From positions 156,641 to 220,640 of the forward strand of contig NZ_FRAA01000008.1 of assembly GCF_900142205.1 (NCBI RefSeq): a DNA stretch of 64,000 nt, read 5' to 3'. The notes under the pieces were generated by a model. The model was not told the origin of the DNA and made no database searches. It worked only from the letters and a program-made list of their open reading frames with translations. This DNA is from Reichenbachiella agariperforans (lineage in GTDB: Bacteria > Bacteroidota > Bacteroidia > Cytophagales > Cyclobacteriaceae). The position numbers were made by a program, and so were the translations under genes. Numbering within the stretch: position 1 is the stretch's first letter; each line of letters starts with the position of its first letter. Shown piece by piece: positions 1 through 8,203 of this stretch.

Positions 1-952
1 CTAATTTTTGTTGAAACGTATCTGCTTTATCCTTAACATAATCCTCTATGGAAGTATTTATTACCGATTCAGATATGTCTTGATTGAATCTACGAGTTTT
101 ATCAATACCTGATGAATCACAATGATTATATGCTAAAATATGACATATAGAGCCTAATGAATTTGAATAACTTATTGTTTGATTGATCAGTTTGTTTGTG
201 AATGTAATATTTAGAAGTCTAGATCCATTTAGAAGTATTTCTTTAAGTTCTTCATCATCAAGAAGTGGGACTAATGTTTCTGATAACCGAGGTTTTAATT
301 CATCGTTATAGTTTACTACTTCTCTAGGTGAATTCACTGCGCCTATTGCAATTATCTTAACTTTTGGATATTCATCTGAAATATCCACAAAGGCTTTCAT
401 TACCTCTGCTAATTTTTTCTTTTCTTCATCGCTAACTTTATGGAAGTCATCAATTAGCCATACGCAATTAGCCGCTCCAAGAAACTCTGCAAGCTTTTCA
501 TAAGTTAATTGAACAGGAAGAACTCTTTGAAACTCAGTTGATGTTTCAGTTGAAAACTCAGATTGCAGAGAAGATTCAATTCCTGAATACGTTGCTTTTA
601 GTGAAGATGATATTTTCGTGGAAAATTTGTGCGATTTTTTTGAGGTATAAAACGGGTTTAATTTATCAAATGCGTTTATTATCAGCTCTTCTAAAGTACT
701 TGTGGAAATGCAGCTCGTTTTAATGAAATTTCTCTCTGATCTATTTAAAGCCCTTCTTATTAGAGTAGTTTTTCCACTTCCAGAATGTCCATATACAATA
801 AGCTGAGTACCAACAATTTTCAGTGCCTTATCTACTTTTCGTTCCAATTCTGGACGATTTATATAGTTGATTTTAGCTGCATTAGAAGGAGTGAAAACAG
901 ATTCAAGTGAATATCGGTTGATCCCTAAAAAATTAAGCAAGGATTTTATCAT
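1..952 (-). CDS. P-loop ATPase, C-terminus cut off by window edge
   Basis: An open frame runs from an ATG at 952 to the left edge without a stop, so at least 317 residues are present and the C-terminus is missing. It has a clear Walker A motif (VYGHSGSGKTTLIRR, about residues 55-69) and a Walker B-like stretch (CVWLIDDFHKV, about residues 161-171). The rest is charged and shows no membrane segments. This fits a STAND/AAA-type ATPase, a class common in accessory and defence loci, but the specific function is unknown. The stretch is AT-rich compared with the metabolic genes to the right and lies beside a broken recombinase, which suggests recent acquisition. Its partners would lie outside the window to the left. 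Confidence 0.75.
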   Translation of the reverse strand, partial: MIKSLLNFLGINRYSLESVFTPSNAAKINYINRPELERKVDKALKIVGTQLIVYGHSGSGKTTLIRRALNRSERNFIKTSCISTSTLEELIINAFDKLNPFYTSKKSHKFSTKISSSLKATYSGIESSLQSEFSTETSTEFQRVLPVQLTYEKLAEFLGAANCVWLIDDFHKVSDEEKKKLAEVMKAFVDISDEYPKVKIIAIGAVNSPREVVNYNDELKPRLSETLVPLLDDEELKEILLNGSRLLNITFTNKLINQTISYSNSLGSICHILAYNHCDSSGIDKTRRFNQDISESVINTSIEDYVKDKADTFQQKL

Positions 953-983
953 GGTTAAGTTTTAATTAATGCCAACAATTCAA

Positions 984-1006
984 TAAACACACCTTTGTGG
1001 TGTTTA
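984..1006. terminator. short hairpin between ATPase and integrase remnant
   Basis: TAAACAC (984-990) pairs with GTGTTTA (1000-1006) across a 9-nt loop. It lies just past the end of the minus-strand recombinase remnant. There is no proper T-run, so a terminator role is only possible. Confidence 0.25.
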
Positions 1007-1069
1007 CTTCGGTTGTATCAGAGCGAATCTAATGGATTTTTGATATCTCGCAAACTTGAGGTGGCTACA

Positions 1070-1285
1070 CTAGGTATACATTTGGGTGGTTTCTAGAGAG
1101 TTGTGTCCCAATAATGTTTGAATAGTGCGTAAATCTATGCCTGCTTCTAACAGATGTGTTGCAAAACTGTGACGCAGCATATGTGGTGTAACGACCTTTA
1201 ATATTTTTGCATTTCTTGCAGCGACTTTTATAATTTTAGCCAGGCTAGTAGCGCTGTATTGAATAGACAACAATCTCAAAAACAC
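1070..1285 (-). pseudogene. tyrosine recombinase, C-terminal fragment
   Basis: This codes for the last part of a site-specific tyrosine recombinase of the XerC/D-integron type. The HxxR box ([14 protein letters not shown]), the LLGH box and the catalytic tyrosine (TTQMYT) are all visible. The reading frame stops immediately after the YT, where intact relatives usually continue a few residues. Upstream the homology covers only the [16 protein letters not shown] stretch, so the first catalytic arginine and the whole N-terminal SAM-like domain are missing. It is a remnant rather than a working integrase. Its position next to an acquired ATPase and at one end of the organophosphorus locus marks an old integration boundary. 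Confidence 0.7.
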
Positions 1286-1407
1286 CTGATTTCAGATTCT
1301 AATCCACGCAAATAGTGCATTAATATTTTCTTAGGAAGTACCCATAGGATACCTAAAAACCCCTCCAATATCTATCGATTATGAGGTACCAAAAAAAGCC
1401 TGTTTTT

Positions 1408-1648
1408 GTCTTTTCAAAAACCCGTGCAGGTTCGGCTCAAAGTCTGCACGGGTTTGACCTAAAGTCTGCGCAGATTCGGAGCAAAGTCTGCGCGGGTTTG
1501 ATCTAAAGTCTGCGCGGATTTCTAGCAATGATGCGCGGGTTTTCTGGCAAACCTGTACAGGTTTAGCATAAAGTCACAGCAGGTTTGTGGCAAAGTATCA
1601 GTAGGTTTTTGGTAAAGCTTCGGTAGGTTTGGAGCAAAGTCTGCGCAG
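1408..1648. repeat. 22-bp tandem repeat array, 11 units
   Basis: Eleven degenerate head-to-tail copies with an almost strict 22-bp period begin at 1408, 1430, 1452, 1474, 1496, 1518, 1539, 1561, 1583, 1605 and 1627. The unit at 1518 is 21 bp. A typical unit reads GTTTGGNGCAAAGTCTGCGC then AG. The last unit continues into a perfect 18-bp palindrome, AAAGTCTGCGCAGACTTT, at 1636-1653, followed by further Ts. The period is not a multiple of three and no frame stays open through the array, so it is not coding. The rest of 1286-1789 shows no gene. Confidence 0.85.
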
Positions 1649-1653
1649 ACTTT
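1636..1653 (+). terminator. perfect palindrome with T-run at the array end
   Basis: AAAGTCTGCGCAGACTTT is self-complementary over 18 bp and runs into TTTTTG on the plus strand. It has no separate loop, so a hairpin would need to open the central CGCG. It could end transcription, or simply be the terminal repeat unit. Confidence 0.3.
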
Positions 1654-1789
1654 TTGAACAAGTACATTTTATGCCTCTAGAAGACCTGAGGGGCAGTTTA
1701 TTGACTTGCCTTTGGTACAAGATTCATAGAAGCAAAACAGCACTCAAACCAGACAATATCCCCACTTGAATCCCCAAGAATCCAGTCCC

Positions 1790-2950
1790 TTATTCTCCAA
1801 AAATCCTCCGAATACTCTCCTCGGCGAATCCTGCGCTACCTGTCATGCCCTTGCCTCCTATCCCGGTGACAATGTGGATGTGCTGGTCAATGGTATGCTC
1901 GAAAACATCCTTGTTTTTGCACTGGCTGTAAACCCCAAACCAGGTGCGCTGCAGCTCCCAAGATTCTAGGTCGAAGATTTCCTTGGCTAACCGGATCATG
2001 TACGCATTCATCTCCTGATTGATATCGAAACCCAAGGCATCTGCTTGGGCGGCATCTGCATATTCGTGGGAATCACCGATGATGACACTGCCATCCATCG
2101 CTTGCTTGAATAGGATGTGAATCCCCCATTCTTTGTGTTTGGACTGTGGGTCTTCTTTGGCCTTGATTGCTGCGTAGGAGTTGCATTCGCTAAAACTCTC
2201 ATAACGTCGGATGCTCAGTCCTGTCAGCACAGAGCCAGGTATGAACTGATTCCTTTGCGGTACTGTCTGCATCATCTGCAGCTTGGTCACTTCGAGATCG
2301 CTCTCCTGGTAGAGTTTTGGATACAGATTTTTGAAATCACTGCCCGTGCATACGACGACCTTTTCGGACATGAATACTTCGCCTGAATTGCAAAATACCC
2401 ACTGGTTGTCACTGGCAGACTCAATCTCTGTCACACAGCGGTTCGAGAGATACTGCAAACCGTACTGCTCGATCAAGTAGGCTCTGATCTGATGTACCGC
2501 CACTCTCGGCTCTACGGTCACCTCATCTGGAAAAAACAAGCCTCCCTTCACATAGTCCGCTTTCAAACCCTGATAAGTCTCTAGACATTCGGTAGGGGAT
2601 TTCAACTGTGAAGCATATCCATTGACCTGATTGATCTGATGCAGTTCGTGGATCAGTGTCATTTCTTCCTCGTCTGAGGCAATGTAGATCGAGCCGTTTT
2701 GACGAATCGATATATCTGTCTTAGCCTGTATGTCTTTGTATATCTCTAGACTCCTGCGTCCATATTTTTGCCATTTGGCATCCATACCCGAGGGGACGAC
2801 CTGTCCGAAGTTTCGCACGGTGGCACTCATCGGTTCATGGTCTCGCTCGATCATCGCGACGGACCTGCCTGCCATCAGTGCATGGTAGGCATGAAAGGTA
2901 CCCAAGATACCGCCACCCACTACGATCAAATCATATTTCATTGTACTCAT
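1790..2950 (-). CDS. FAD-dependent oxidoreductase, TIGR03364-type, aminophosphonate-associated
   Basis: A 386-residue DAO-superfamily flavoenzyme. The N-terminus has the dinucleotide-binding motif (VVGGGILG, residues 10-17), and the C-terminus ends in the GIGGKGMTGSAGFAEE flavin-contact region. The MIERDHEPMSATVRNFGQVVPSG stretch is typical of the TIGR03364 family. From established knowledge, that family is recurrently found beside phosphonatase-like HADs and was proposed to oxidise an aminophosphonate, such as an N-alkylated or hydroxylated 2-aminoethylphosphonate. Here it is the last gene of the cluster, one base after the DUF5690 gene, which supports that role. The exact substrate is not visible. 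A second Met at codon 4 is an alternative start. Confidence 0.85.
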   Translation of the reverse strand: MSTMKYDLIVVGGGILGTFHAYHALMAGRSVAMIERDHEPMSATVRNFGQVVPSGMDAKWQKYGRRSLEIYKDIQAKTDISIRQNGSIYIASDEEEMTLIHELHQINQVNGYASQLKSPTECLETYQGLKADYVKGGLFFPDEVTVEPRVAVHQIRAYLIEQYGLQYLSNRCVTEIESASDNQWVFCNSGEVFMSEKVVVCTGSDFKNLYPKLYQESDLEVTKLQMMQTVPQRNQFIPGSVLTGLSIRRYESFSECNSYAAIKAKEDPQSKHKEWGIHILFKQAMDGSVIIGDSHEYADAAQADALGFDINQEMNAYMIRLAKEIFDLESWELQRTWFGVYSQCKNKDVFEHTIDQHIHIVTGIGGKGMTGSAGFAEESIRRIFGE

Positions 2951-2951
2951 C

Positions 2952-4235
2952 TCAATTCGCTATTCTAATCTTTCGCAACAAATAAACTACCGTAAAGCCC
3001 GTCATCACGATCCCTATCACGGCCACCACATAGGCGGACTGGACGATAAAGTCCAACCAATCCACATTGGGTGAATAAAAATTCTTAAACAACAACACTC
3101 CCACACTGCCTAGGTAGCCAAAAGCATCCGCGATGTACATCAAAAAACCTATGTTAGCACCAGAGATTTTGAAGACCGGGATGACCCGCTCAAACACAAA
3201 GCAGTTGAACGGTATATAGGCCAAATACACGCCTGTCATGATCATAATCACCCACAGCGAACCAGATACCACTTTTTGTTCCATCCCAAAAGTGCTCAGT
3301 GCAATCGTGACATAGCCCACCAATATGATCAACTGTATGGCCAACAGTGCCTTGAAGTTGTCCCTGATCAGGAAAATCGAACTCATCACGATCAGTACAA
3401 TGATGGTGGAAGGTATCGACGTACTCAAGTAGATCGACGGCTCCTCCGCAAAGCCCAAAGCCAGCCAAATATCGGAAGCGTAATTGCTGCGCAGGTCTCT
3501 AAAGATGGTGAGCATCATGTAGCTCAGTACCATGACCAGCATCAATCCTCCGATACTTTTGAGGCTTGTACGGCGACTTGCGGCATCCATGGGGACACGT
3601 GCCATCCGCTCCGCTTTGTCCTCCTCTGTCGGTTCGGGCATTTTGTTGAGCAAATAAACCGAGACCAACAGTGGCACGGTGAATATCAGCCCAACAATGT
3701 AGGGCATGTGGTACTCCGATACACTGAGGTTGATGATGAGCCATTGTGCGACGGACTTGCAGAGATTGGATGCCATGATGAAACTGATCGACAGGATCGC
3801 ACCCAATATCTCCGTACTAGACCTACCCTCGAGGTAACTAAACACGATACCCCAGATCATACCCAAGGGCAGACCATTGAGGAAAAGACACCAGAAGTTA
3901 TAGGGAGCTGGGATGAACGCAAACAGTACCAAGGCCAACTCTGCAAAACCAATCAGCGCCAAGATCAACCAAGCCCGCTGGCTCTTCTTTAGTTCAGAAA
4001 TGAACTTGATCCCTATGAACTTCGAGAACATATACCCCAGTGCCTGAGCGATGATCAGCAGACTCTTGAACTCCAACCCCAGATAGGTAACATCCGCAAA
4101 TACACCCACAGAAAAAGCCTTTCGAAAAGCATACATGCATGAATAAGTCGAAAATGCCACCAAACCCATAGAGATCACGAGGAACCAAGCGTTTTTGGAT
4201 TTTTGGGAGAAAGCAGCAGGCAAGGTCACATCCAT
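2952..4235 (-). CDS. DUF5690 MFS-like transporter, candidate aminophosphonate importer
   Basis: A 427-residue polytopic protein with about 12 hydrophobic segments and basic loops, in the family called DUF5690, which is distantly related to major facilitator transporters. The FSTYSCMYAFRKAFSVG segment in the first helices resembles the organophosphate-antiporter-like part of the superfamily. It starts 3 bp after the phosphonatase-like gene and ends 1 bp before the FAD oxidoreductase, so co-expression is nearly certain. Because the cluster lacks an ABC phosphonate transporter, I infer that this protein carries the aminophosphonate across the inner membrane. Direction and substrate are inference. 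Confidence 0.8.
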   Translation of the reverse strand: MDVTLPAAFSQKSKNAWFLVISMGLVAFSTYSCMYAFRKAFSVGVFADVTYLGLEFKSLLIIAQALGYMFSKFIGIKFISELKKSQRAWLILALIGFAELALVLFAFIPAPYNFWCLFLNGLPLGMIWGIVFSYLEGRSSTEILGAILSISFIMASNLCKSVAQWLIINLSVSEYHMPYIVGLIFTVPLLVSVYLLNKMPEPTEEDKAERMARVPMDAASRRTSLKSIGGLMLVMVLSYMMLTIFRDLRSNYASDIWLALGFAEEPSIYLSTSIPSTIIVLIVMSSIFLIRDNFKALLAIQLIILVGYVTIALSTFGMEQKVVSGSLWVIMIMTGVYLAYIPFNCFVFERVIPVFKISGANIGFLMYIADAFGYLGSVGVLLFKNFYSPNVDWLDFIVQSAYVVAVIGIVMTGFTVVYLLRKIRIAN

Positions 4236-4238
4236 GTC

Positions 4239-4928
4239 TTATACTTTGGCGTAATCCATGATTTCCATCAGATTGGAGACGACATGTGTCGCGCCCAAAG
4301 CTGTCAATTCTTCGCGGCTGTACATGTTGGACGCTACGCCTACGATGTACTTGCACTGGGCATTGAGTCCCTCTTCCATATCGGATTGGGTATCCCCTAC
4401 TTTGACGACTCGCTGTGCGTCTGTGATTCCAAAATGCGCCATGATCTTTTGGATCATCTCTGGCGAGGGTCTGCCCGATTCTACTTCATCACTGGTCACT
4501 GTGAAATCGATCAAATCACTTCCAGTCCAGCCTAGACGCTTGAGCAATAGGTCCACAATCTCCCGACTATAGCCAGTATCTAGGGCTACTTTGATCCCAC
4601 GGTTGTGTAGTTCTGCAAATAACTCTACCGCTCCTGGAAAAGCCTTTATTTCATCTGTCTCTTCGTATTTTTTGATCAAAATCTTAAAAAAATCTGCATT
4701 GACTGCCTCACGCTCTTCATCACTAGTCTCAGGCGCATGCGCATCAATCAACTGATTGATGCCTTCGGTTTTGTTCATCCCACCCACTGCTCTAAACACC
4801 TCTTCCAACTCCAGATGGATGCCGACTCTTTCCAATGCTTTTTTCACACACTGATACACTGTTTTTCCTTCTTCTACTGTGGTGCCAGCCATGTCAAATA
4901 CGACCAGCTCTATTCCGTTCAAATTCAT
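4239..4928 (-). CDS. phosphonatase-like HAD hydrolase (PhnX-related)
   Basis: A 229-residue HAD hydrolase resembling TIGR03351, a sister group of phosphonoacetaldehyde hydrolase. Motif 1 is FDMAGTT with nucleophile Asp12; the Ala in place of the usual second Asp is a phosphonatase trait. Lys53 in the cap (GGMNKTEG) sits at the same number as the Schiff-base lysine of Bacillus cereus PhnX. DTGYSRE gives motif 2 (TGY) and GRPSPEM plus GDTQSDMEEG supply motifs 3 and 4. The histidine three residues after the PhnX lysine is replaced here by Gly56. The likely reaction is C-P cleavage of phosphonoacetaldehyde to acetaldehyde and phosphate, or of a close analogue. It sits between the PLP enzyme and the transporter gene. 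Confidence 0.85.
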   Translation of the reverse strand: MNLNGIELVVFDMAGTTVEEGKTVYQCVKKALERVGIHLELEEVFRAVGGMNKTEGINQLIDAHAPETSDEEREAVNADFFKILIKKYEETDEIKAFPGAVELFAELHNRGIKVALDTGYSREIVDLLLKRLGWTGSDLIDFTVTSDEVESGRPSPEMIQKIMAHFGITDAQRVVKVGDTQSDMEEGLNAQCKYIVGVASNMYSREELTALGATHVVSNLMEIMDYAKV

Positions 4929-4959
4929 ATATCTATATTATAATGCCGAAGCACAATGG

Positions 4960-6327
4960 TTAATTTTTTATTAAGCTTTTGAAAATCTGTCTGAAGCTCT
5001 CCAGTATAAAATCCGCTTCGTCCTGACTGATGATCAAGGGAGGATGCAGTGTGACCACATTGGTATCGATCACTTTGAATGACAAGCCTTTGGACAGGCC
5101 ATATTCCAATACCGCATTCGCTAAAGTTGGGTTCCGTTCTTTGGACTTCTTTGAGGTCACCAGATCTATCGACAGGAGCAAACCGATCCCGTCCACATGA
5201 CCGATCTGATCATATGCAGCTGCCATCTCTTGCAATCCTTTGAGCAGGTAGCTACCCAATGATTCCGCACGTGACACCAATTCTTCTTGCTGAATGAAGT
5301 CAATGGTCGCATGCCCCGCTGCTGCACTAATCGGACTCTTCTCATGCGTAAAATGCCCGATCGAATAATCTGCCACGACGTTGTATTTGTCCTTGGTCAA
5401 GATACCTGCAAACGGCAGTATTCCTCCGCCTAGAGACTTGCCCACTACCAATACATCAGGGGTGACATAGTGCTCCGCGGCAAACATTTTACCCGTTCGC
5501 CCCATGCCACACACGATTTCATCAAAGATCAAAAATGCGCCGTACTCATCGCAAAGTGTTCTCACAGTCTGCCAATATCTAGCTGTCGGGATAAAAGGCG
5601 TAGATGCCACAGGCGTCCCGACCACCGCTGCGATATCTGGATTGTTCTGAAACACCACACGCAGCTGATCAAGATAGGCAGCATCGATGGCATCTGTATC
5701 AGCAGGATCTATACCCCAGGGATTGCGGTAATAGTTCGGGAACTCCACGAAAAATGCACCCGGCACCATGGGCCCCACGCCAGTCGTCCAGTGGGCATTG
5801 CCACTGAGCGTCGCTGCTTGAAAGGTGCTGCCATGAAATTGATTCCAAAAGGAAACTGTCTTCCACTTGCCCGTCACACGCTTGGCGAGCATCACGGCCA
5901 TCTCTATGGCTTCCGATCCTCCCGGACAAAACAACACCCGGTCCAGTTCCTCAGGTGCCATCGACACCAACTTCTCTGCAAAATCCACCGTCACCTGTGC
6001 CGTGTAGCGTCTCGGAGCAAAACTCAACTGATCGTCCAGTTGACGTTTGATGGCTGCTACGACAGCAGGGTTGTTGTACCCGATGTGGTGTACGCCATTG
6101 CCATGCAGGTCGAAGTAGCGCTTGCCGTCATGGTCGAAGATGTAAGCGCCCTCTGCCCTCTCGATGACATTCATCACAGGCGAAGACAATGCTTGGTGCA
6201 AAAAAATATTGGCATCACGATTCAATATCGTCCGTGACGCTTGACTCAGGGATTCGGCCTTTCGGCTCTGCACCCCAGACTTGTGCGTATCTCCTTGCTG
6301 TACGAAGGAGGCAGTCATGTTACTCAT
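4960..6327 (-). CDS. pbfA: class III aminotransferase-fold PLP enzyme, candidate (R)-1-hydroxy-2-aminoethylphosphonate ammonia-lyase
   Basis: A 455-residue fold-type I PLP enzyme of the class III aminotransferase family. The PLP lysine is Lys297 (VVGKSLGGG) and the pyridine-nitrogen Asp lies in FDEIVCGMGRTGK. Genuine AEP transaminase (PhnW) is a class V enzyme of about 370 residues, so this is not PhnW. From established knowledge, PbfA has this fold, sits in phosphonatase clusters and turns (R)-1-hydroxy-AEP into phosphonoacetaldehyde and ammonia. The neighbouring HAD and FAD genes make that the best guess; a true omega-transaminase is the alternative. ATG 6327 overlaps the end of the upstream gene by 8 nt. 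A second ATG at 6318 is also possible. Confidence 0.7.
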   Translation of the reverse strand: MSNMTASFVQQGDTHKSGVQSRKAESLSQASRTILNRDANIFLHQALSSPVMNVIERAEGAYIFDHDGKRYFDLHGNGVHHIGYNNPAVVAAIKRQLDDQLSFAPRRYTAQVTVDFAEKLVSMAPEELDRVLFCPGGSEAIEMAVMLAKRVTGKWKTVSFWNQFHGSTFQAATLSGNAHWTTGVGPMVPGAFFVEFPNYYRNPWGIDPADTDAIDAAYLDQLRVVFQNNPDIAAVVGTPVASTPFIPTARYWQTVRTLCDEYGAFLIFDEIVCGMGRTGKMFAAEHYVTPDVLVVGKSLGGGILPFAGILTKDKYNVVADYSIGHFTHEKSPISAAAGHATIDFIQQEELVSRAESLGSYLLKGLQEMAAAYDQIGHVDGIGLLLSIDLVTSKKSKERNPTLANAVLEYGLSKGLSFKVIDTNVVTLHPPLIISQDEADFILESFRQIFKSLIKN

Positions 6328-8203
6328 GGTTGGTTGATTTATTGAGTTTAAATATGTCTTTCATTCGGCCTTCGCTATCGTACATGCGCAGCTCCAGCTC
6401 GTCCCCAAACACCTCGATGGTCAAGTAGTGATGTCCCCTGAATGTCTTGGCACTGAACCATGAACGAGTCGGTGCAAAATCCTCCAAATTACCGCCTGCA
6501 CCACCGGCTTGGACATAAGTCACACCTTTGGTTTTGGTGACTTTGTTGTCCAATATCTGATGGGTCCGCTGATAGGTATGCAGGTGACCGAAGAAGACCA
6601 TGTCCACACCATACTTTTCGTAGAGTGGCACGATGGGCTTGATCTCTGGGTCGCCCATGGAGGTAGACTCCTTCCAACTGTCACCATAGTCGTCCTCATC
6701 CGAAGAATAGGGTGCATGATGATGCGCCACGAACTTCCACTCAGCAGTAGAGTGCTGTAGCTGTTCCTCTAGCCAGACATACTGCTCCGCTCCCTCCGCA
6801 AACTGATCCTTTCGGTTGCTATCGAGCATGAAGAACTCCGCATTGCCAAAGGTGAATTTGTAGTAGGCCTTGTCCTTGTACGGCAAGATGTGGTACTGAT
6901 TGAACCAATACAGATCACCCTCTCCATTGCCCGCAACTGGATACACCGGAATGCGTGAGGTCAGTTGACTCATGGCATGGAAGTACTCATAGTTCCACTG
7001 GAACTTGTTGGCCTCTTGACCGCCATCAGTCAAGTCTCCAAGATTGAGCAAAAACTCAGGTCGCTCGTCCCAAAGCAACTTGGACACACGGTTGTTGACA
7101 TGTGGGCGCGCCTCCGTATCACCAATCACCGAGAAGGTGAAAGATGCTGGCGCAACCTCCCCAGTTTTGAAGGTCGAAATTCCGCTTTCTATCACCTGCC
7201 CATCCTTGGTAGTTGATTTGATGTTGTAGAAATAAGCTTGACCCGGCTCTAGGTTTTTGAATACGTATTGATTGATGTTGCTGCCTTCAATTGTGCCTGT
7301 TTCGCGGTTGCTTTTTAGGGTCTCTAGCTTCACACTTTCCGTCAAGGGCACAGAAGTCCCGTACTCAATCACTGTATTGGTGGGTTCGCTGGTTTCCCAG
7401 ACGACCCCCATCTGGGTAGGCGTACCCATCTGTAGGTAAGGTCCAGCATTGTAATGAAATAGGTCTGGGTAGAGCTTGCCTTCTATGGTCAGGTTTTGAA
7501 AGTCTTCGAAGTTCTTTTCAATCTCCTTTTTGCTCAAAGCCTGACGATACAGTCGCTGACACTTCAACAAATCTCCCATCTGCATGTAGGGCTCATGAGA
7601 GAGGTAGGCAGCATTCTCCAACTGCATGACTTTCGGGTCGTATTGCATGATTTTACCGACTTTCATCTGAGCTTTCAGTTCGCCATTGAGGTAGAGTTTC
7701 ATGAACTGCCCGTCATAGGTGGCTACCAGATGTGCCCAGTAATTCTTCCATCCGCGTCCCTCCACTTCAACATTCAGCGCGCTAGAAAACGCCGACTCCT
7801 GATCTTTGAGTGTAAAAACTACCTGACGACCATAGACACCCAGCAACCACAGCGGATCTTGCTCCTGATGCTGATAACGATAGGTGGTCATGATGCCCAC
7901 CTCTTGATTGACATGATAGAGCAACCAGAGTTCCACCGAAAAAGCCTCCGTTGGCACTCGCTCAGAAGGAAAAAACCCTTCGACTCGCTCCGTCGGATCT
8001 TGACCGAAAAACTCAAACGGATAGGTCTTGTATTTCAAAGGAGCAACGGGTGACTTAGGCGATTCTAATCTTGGCCCGATGGGGTTATTGGCATGGCGAT
8101 CCAGCGTATAGTCTGGCCAAAACCACCATTCGCTGAGGGCGTCCTGTGCTCGCGAAAATTGTACTGTTCCTATTAAAACAACTAGAATTAATAATCTTTT
8201 CAT
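6320..8203 (-). CDS. secreted metallophosphoesterase with N-terminal LamG-like domain
   Basis: A 627-residue exported phosphoesterase. The start at 8203 forms an ATGA overlap with the stop of the PhoX gene and gives a clean signal peptide (MKRLLILVVLIGTVQFSRAQ). Residues about 60-240 look like a LamG/concanavalin jelly roll, about 260-350 like the Fn3-type domain of purple acid phosphatases, and about 360-600 form the metallophosphatase. Metal motifs seen are GDTEAR, LGDLTDGG, VAHHHAPY and GHLHTYQR. The usual GNH[DE] motif reads GNGEGD here, so the conserved His is missing, which may change metal use or activity. The LamG domain may hold it to a polymer or to the cell surface. The substrate is unknown. 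Confidence 0.85.
   Translation of the reverse strand: MKRLLILVVLIGTVQFSRAQDALSEWWFWPDYTLDRHANNPIGPRLESPKSPVAPLKYKTYPFEFFGQDPTERVEGFFPSERVPTEAFSVELWLLYHVNQEVGIMTTYRYQHQEQDPLWLLGVYGRQVVFTLKDQESAFSSALNVEVEGRGWKNYWAHLVATYDGQFMKLYLNGELKAQMKVGKIMQYDPKVMQLENAAYLSHEPYMQMGDLLKCQRLYRQALSKKEIEKNFEDFQNLTIEGKLYPDLFHYNAGPYLQMGTPTQMGVVWETSEPTNTVIEYGTSVPLTESVKLETLKSNRETGTIEGSNINQYVFKNLEPGQAYFYNIKSTTKDGQVIESGISTFKTGEVAPASFTFSVIGDTEARPHVNNRVSKLLWDERPEFLLNLGDLTDGGQEANKFQWNYEYFHAMSQLTSRIPVYPVAGNGEGDLYWFNQYHILPYKDKAYYKFTFGNAEFFMLDSNRKDQFAEGAEQYVWLEEQLQHSTAEWKFVAHHHAPYSSDEDDYGDSWKESTSMGDPEIKPIVPLYEKYGVDMVFFGHLHTYQRTHQILDNKVTKTKGVTYVQAGGAGGNLEDFAPTRSWFSAKTFRGHHYLTIEVFGDELELRMYDSEGRMKDIFKLNKSTNHE

Noticed and set aside
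1408..1648. CRISPR array
   Set aside because: Units are directly adjacent with no spacers, the period is 22 bp and no cas genes are present.
3276..3992. 238-codon plus-strand frame opposite the DUF5690 gene
   Set aside because: Antisense shadow with His/Gln-rich low-complexity translation; the minus strand encodes a clear membrane protein.
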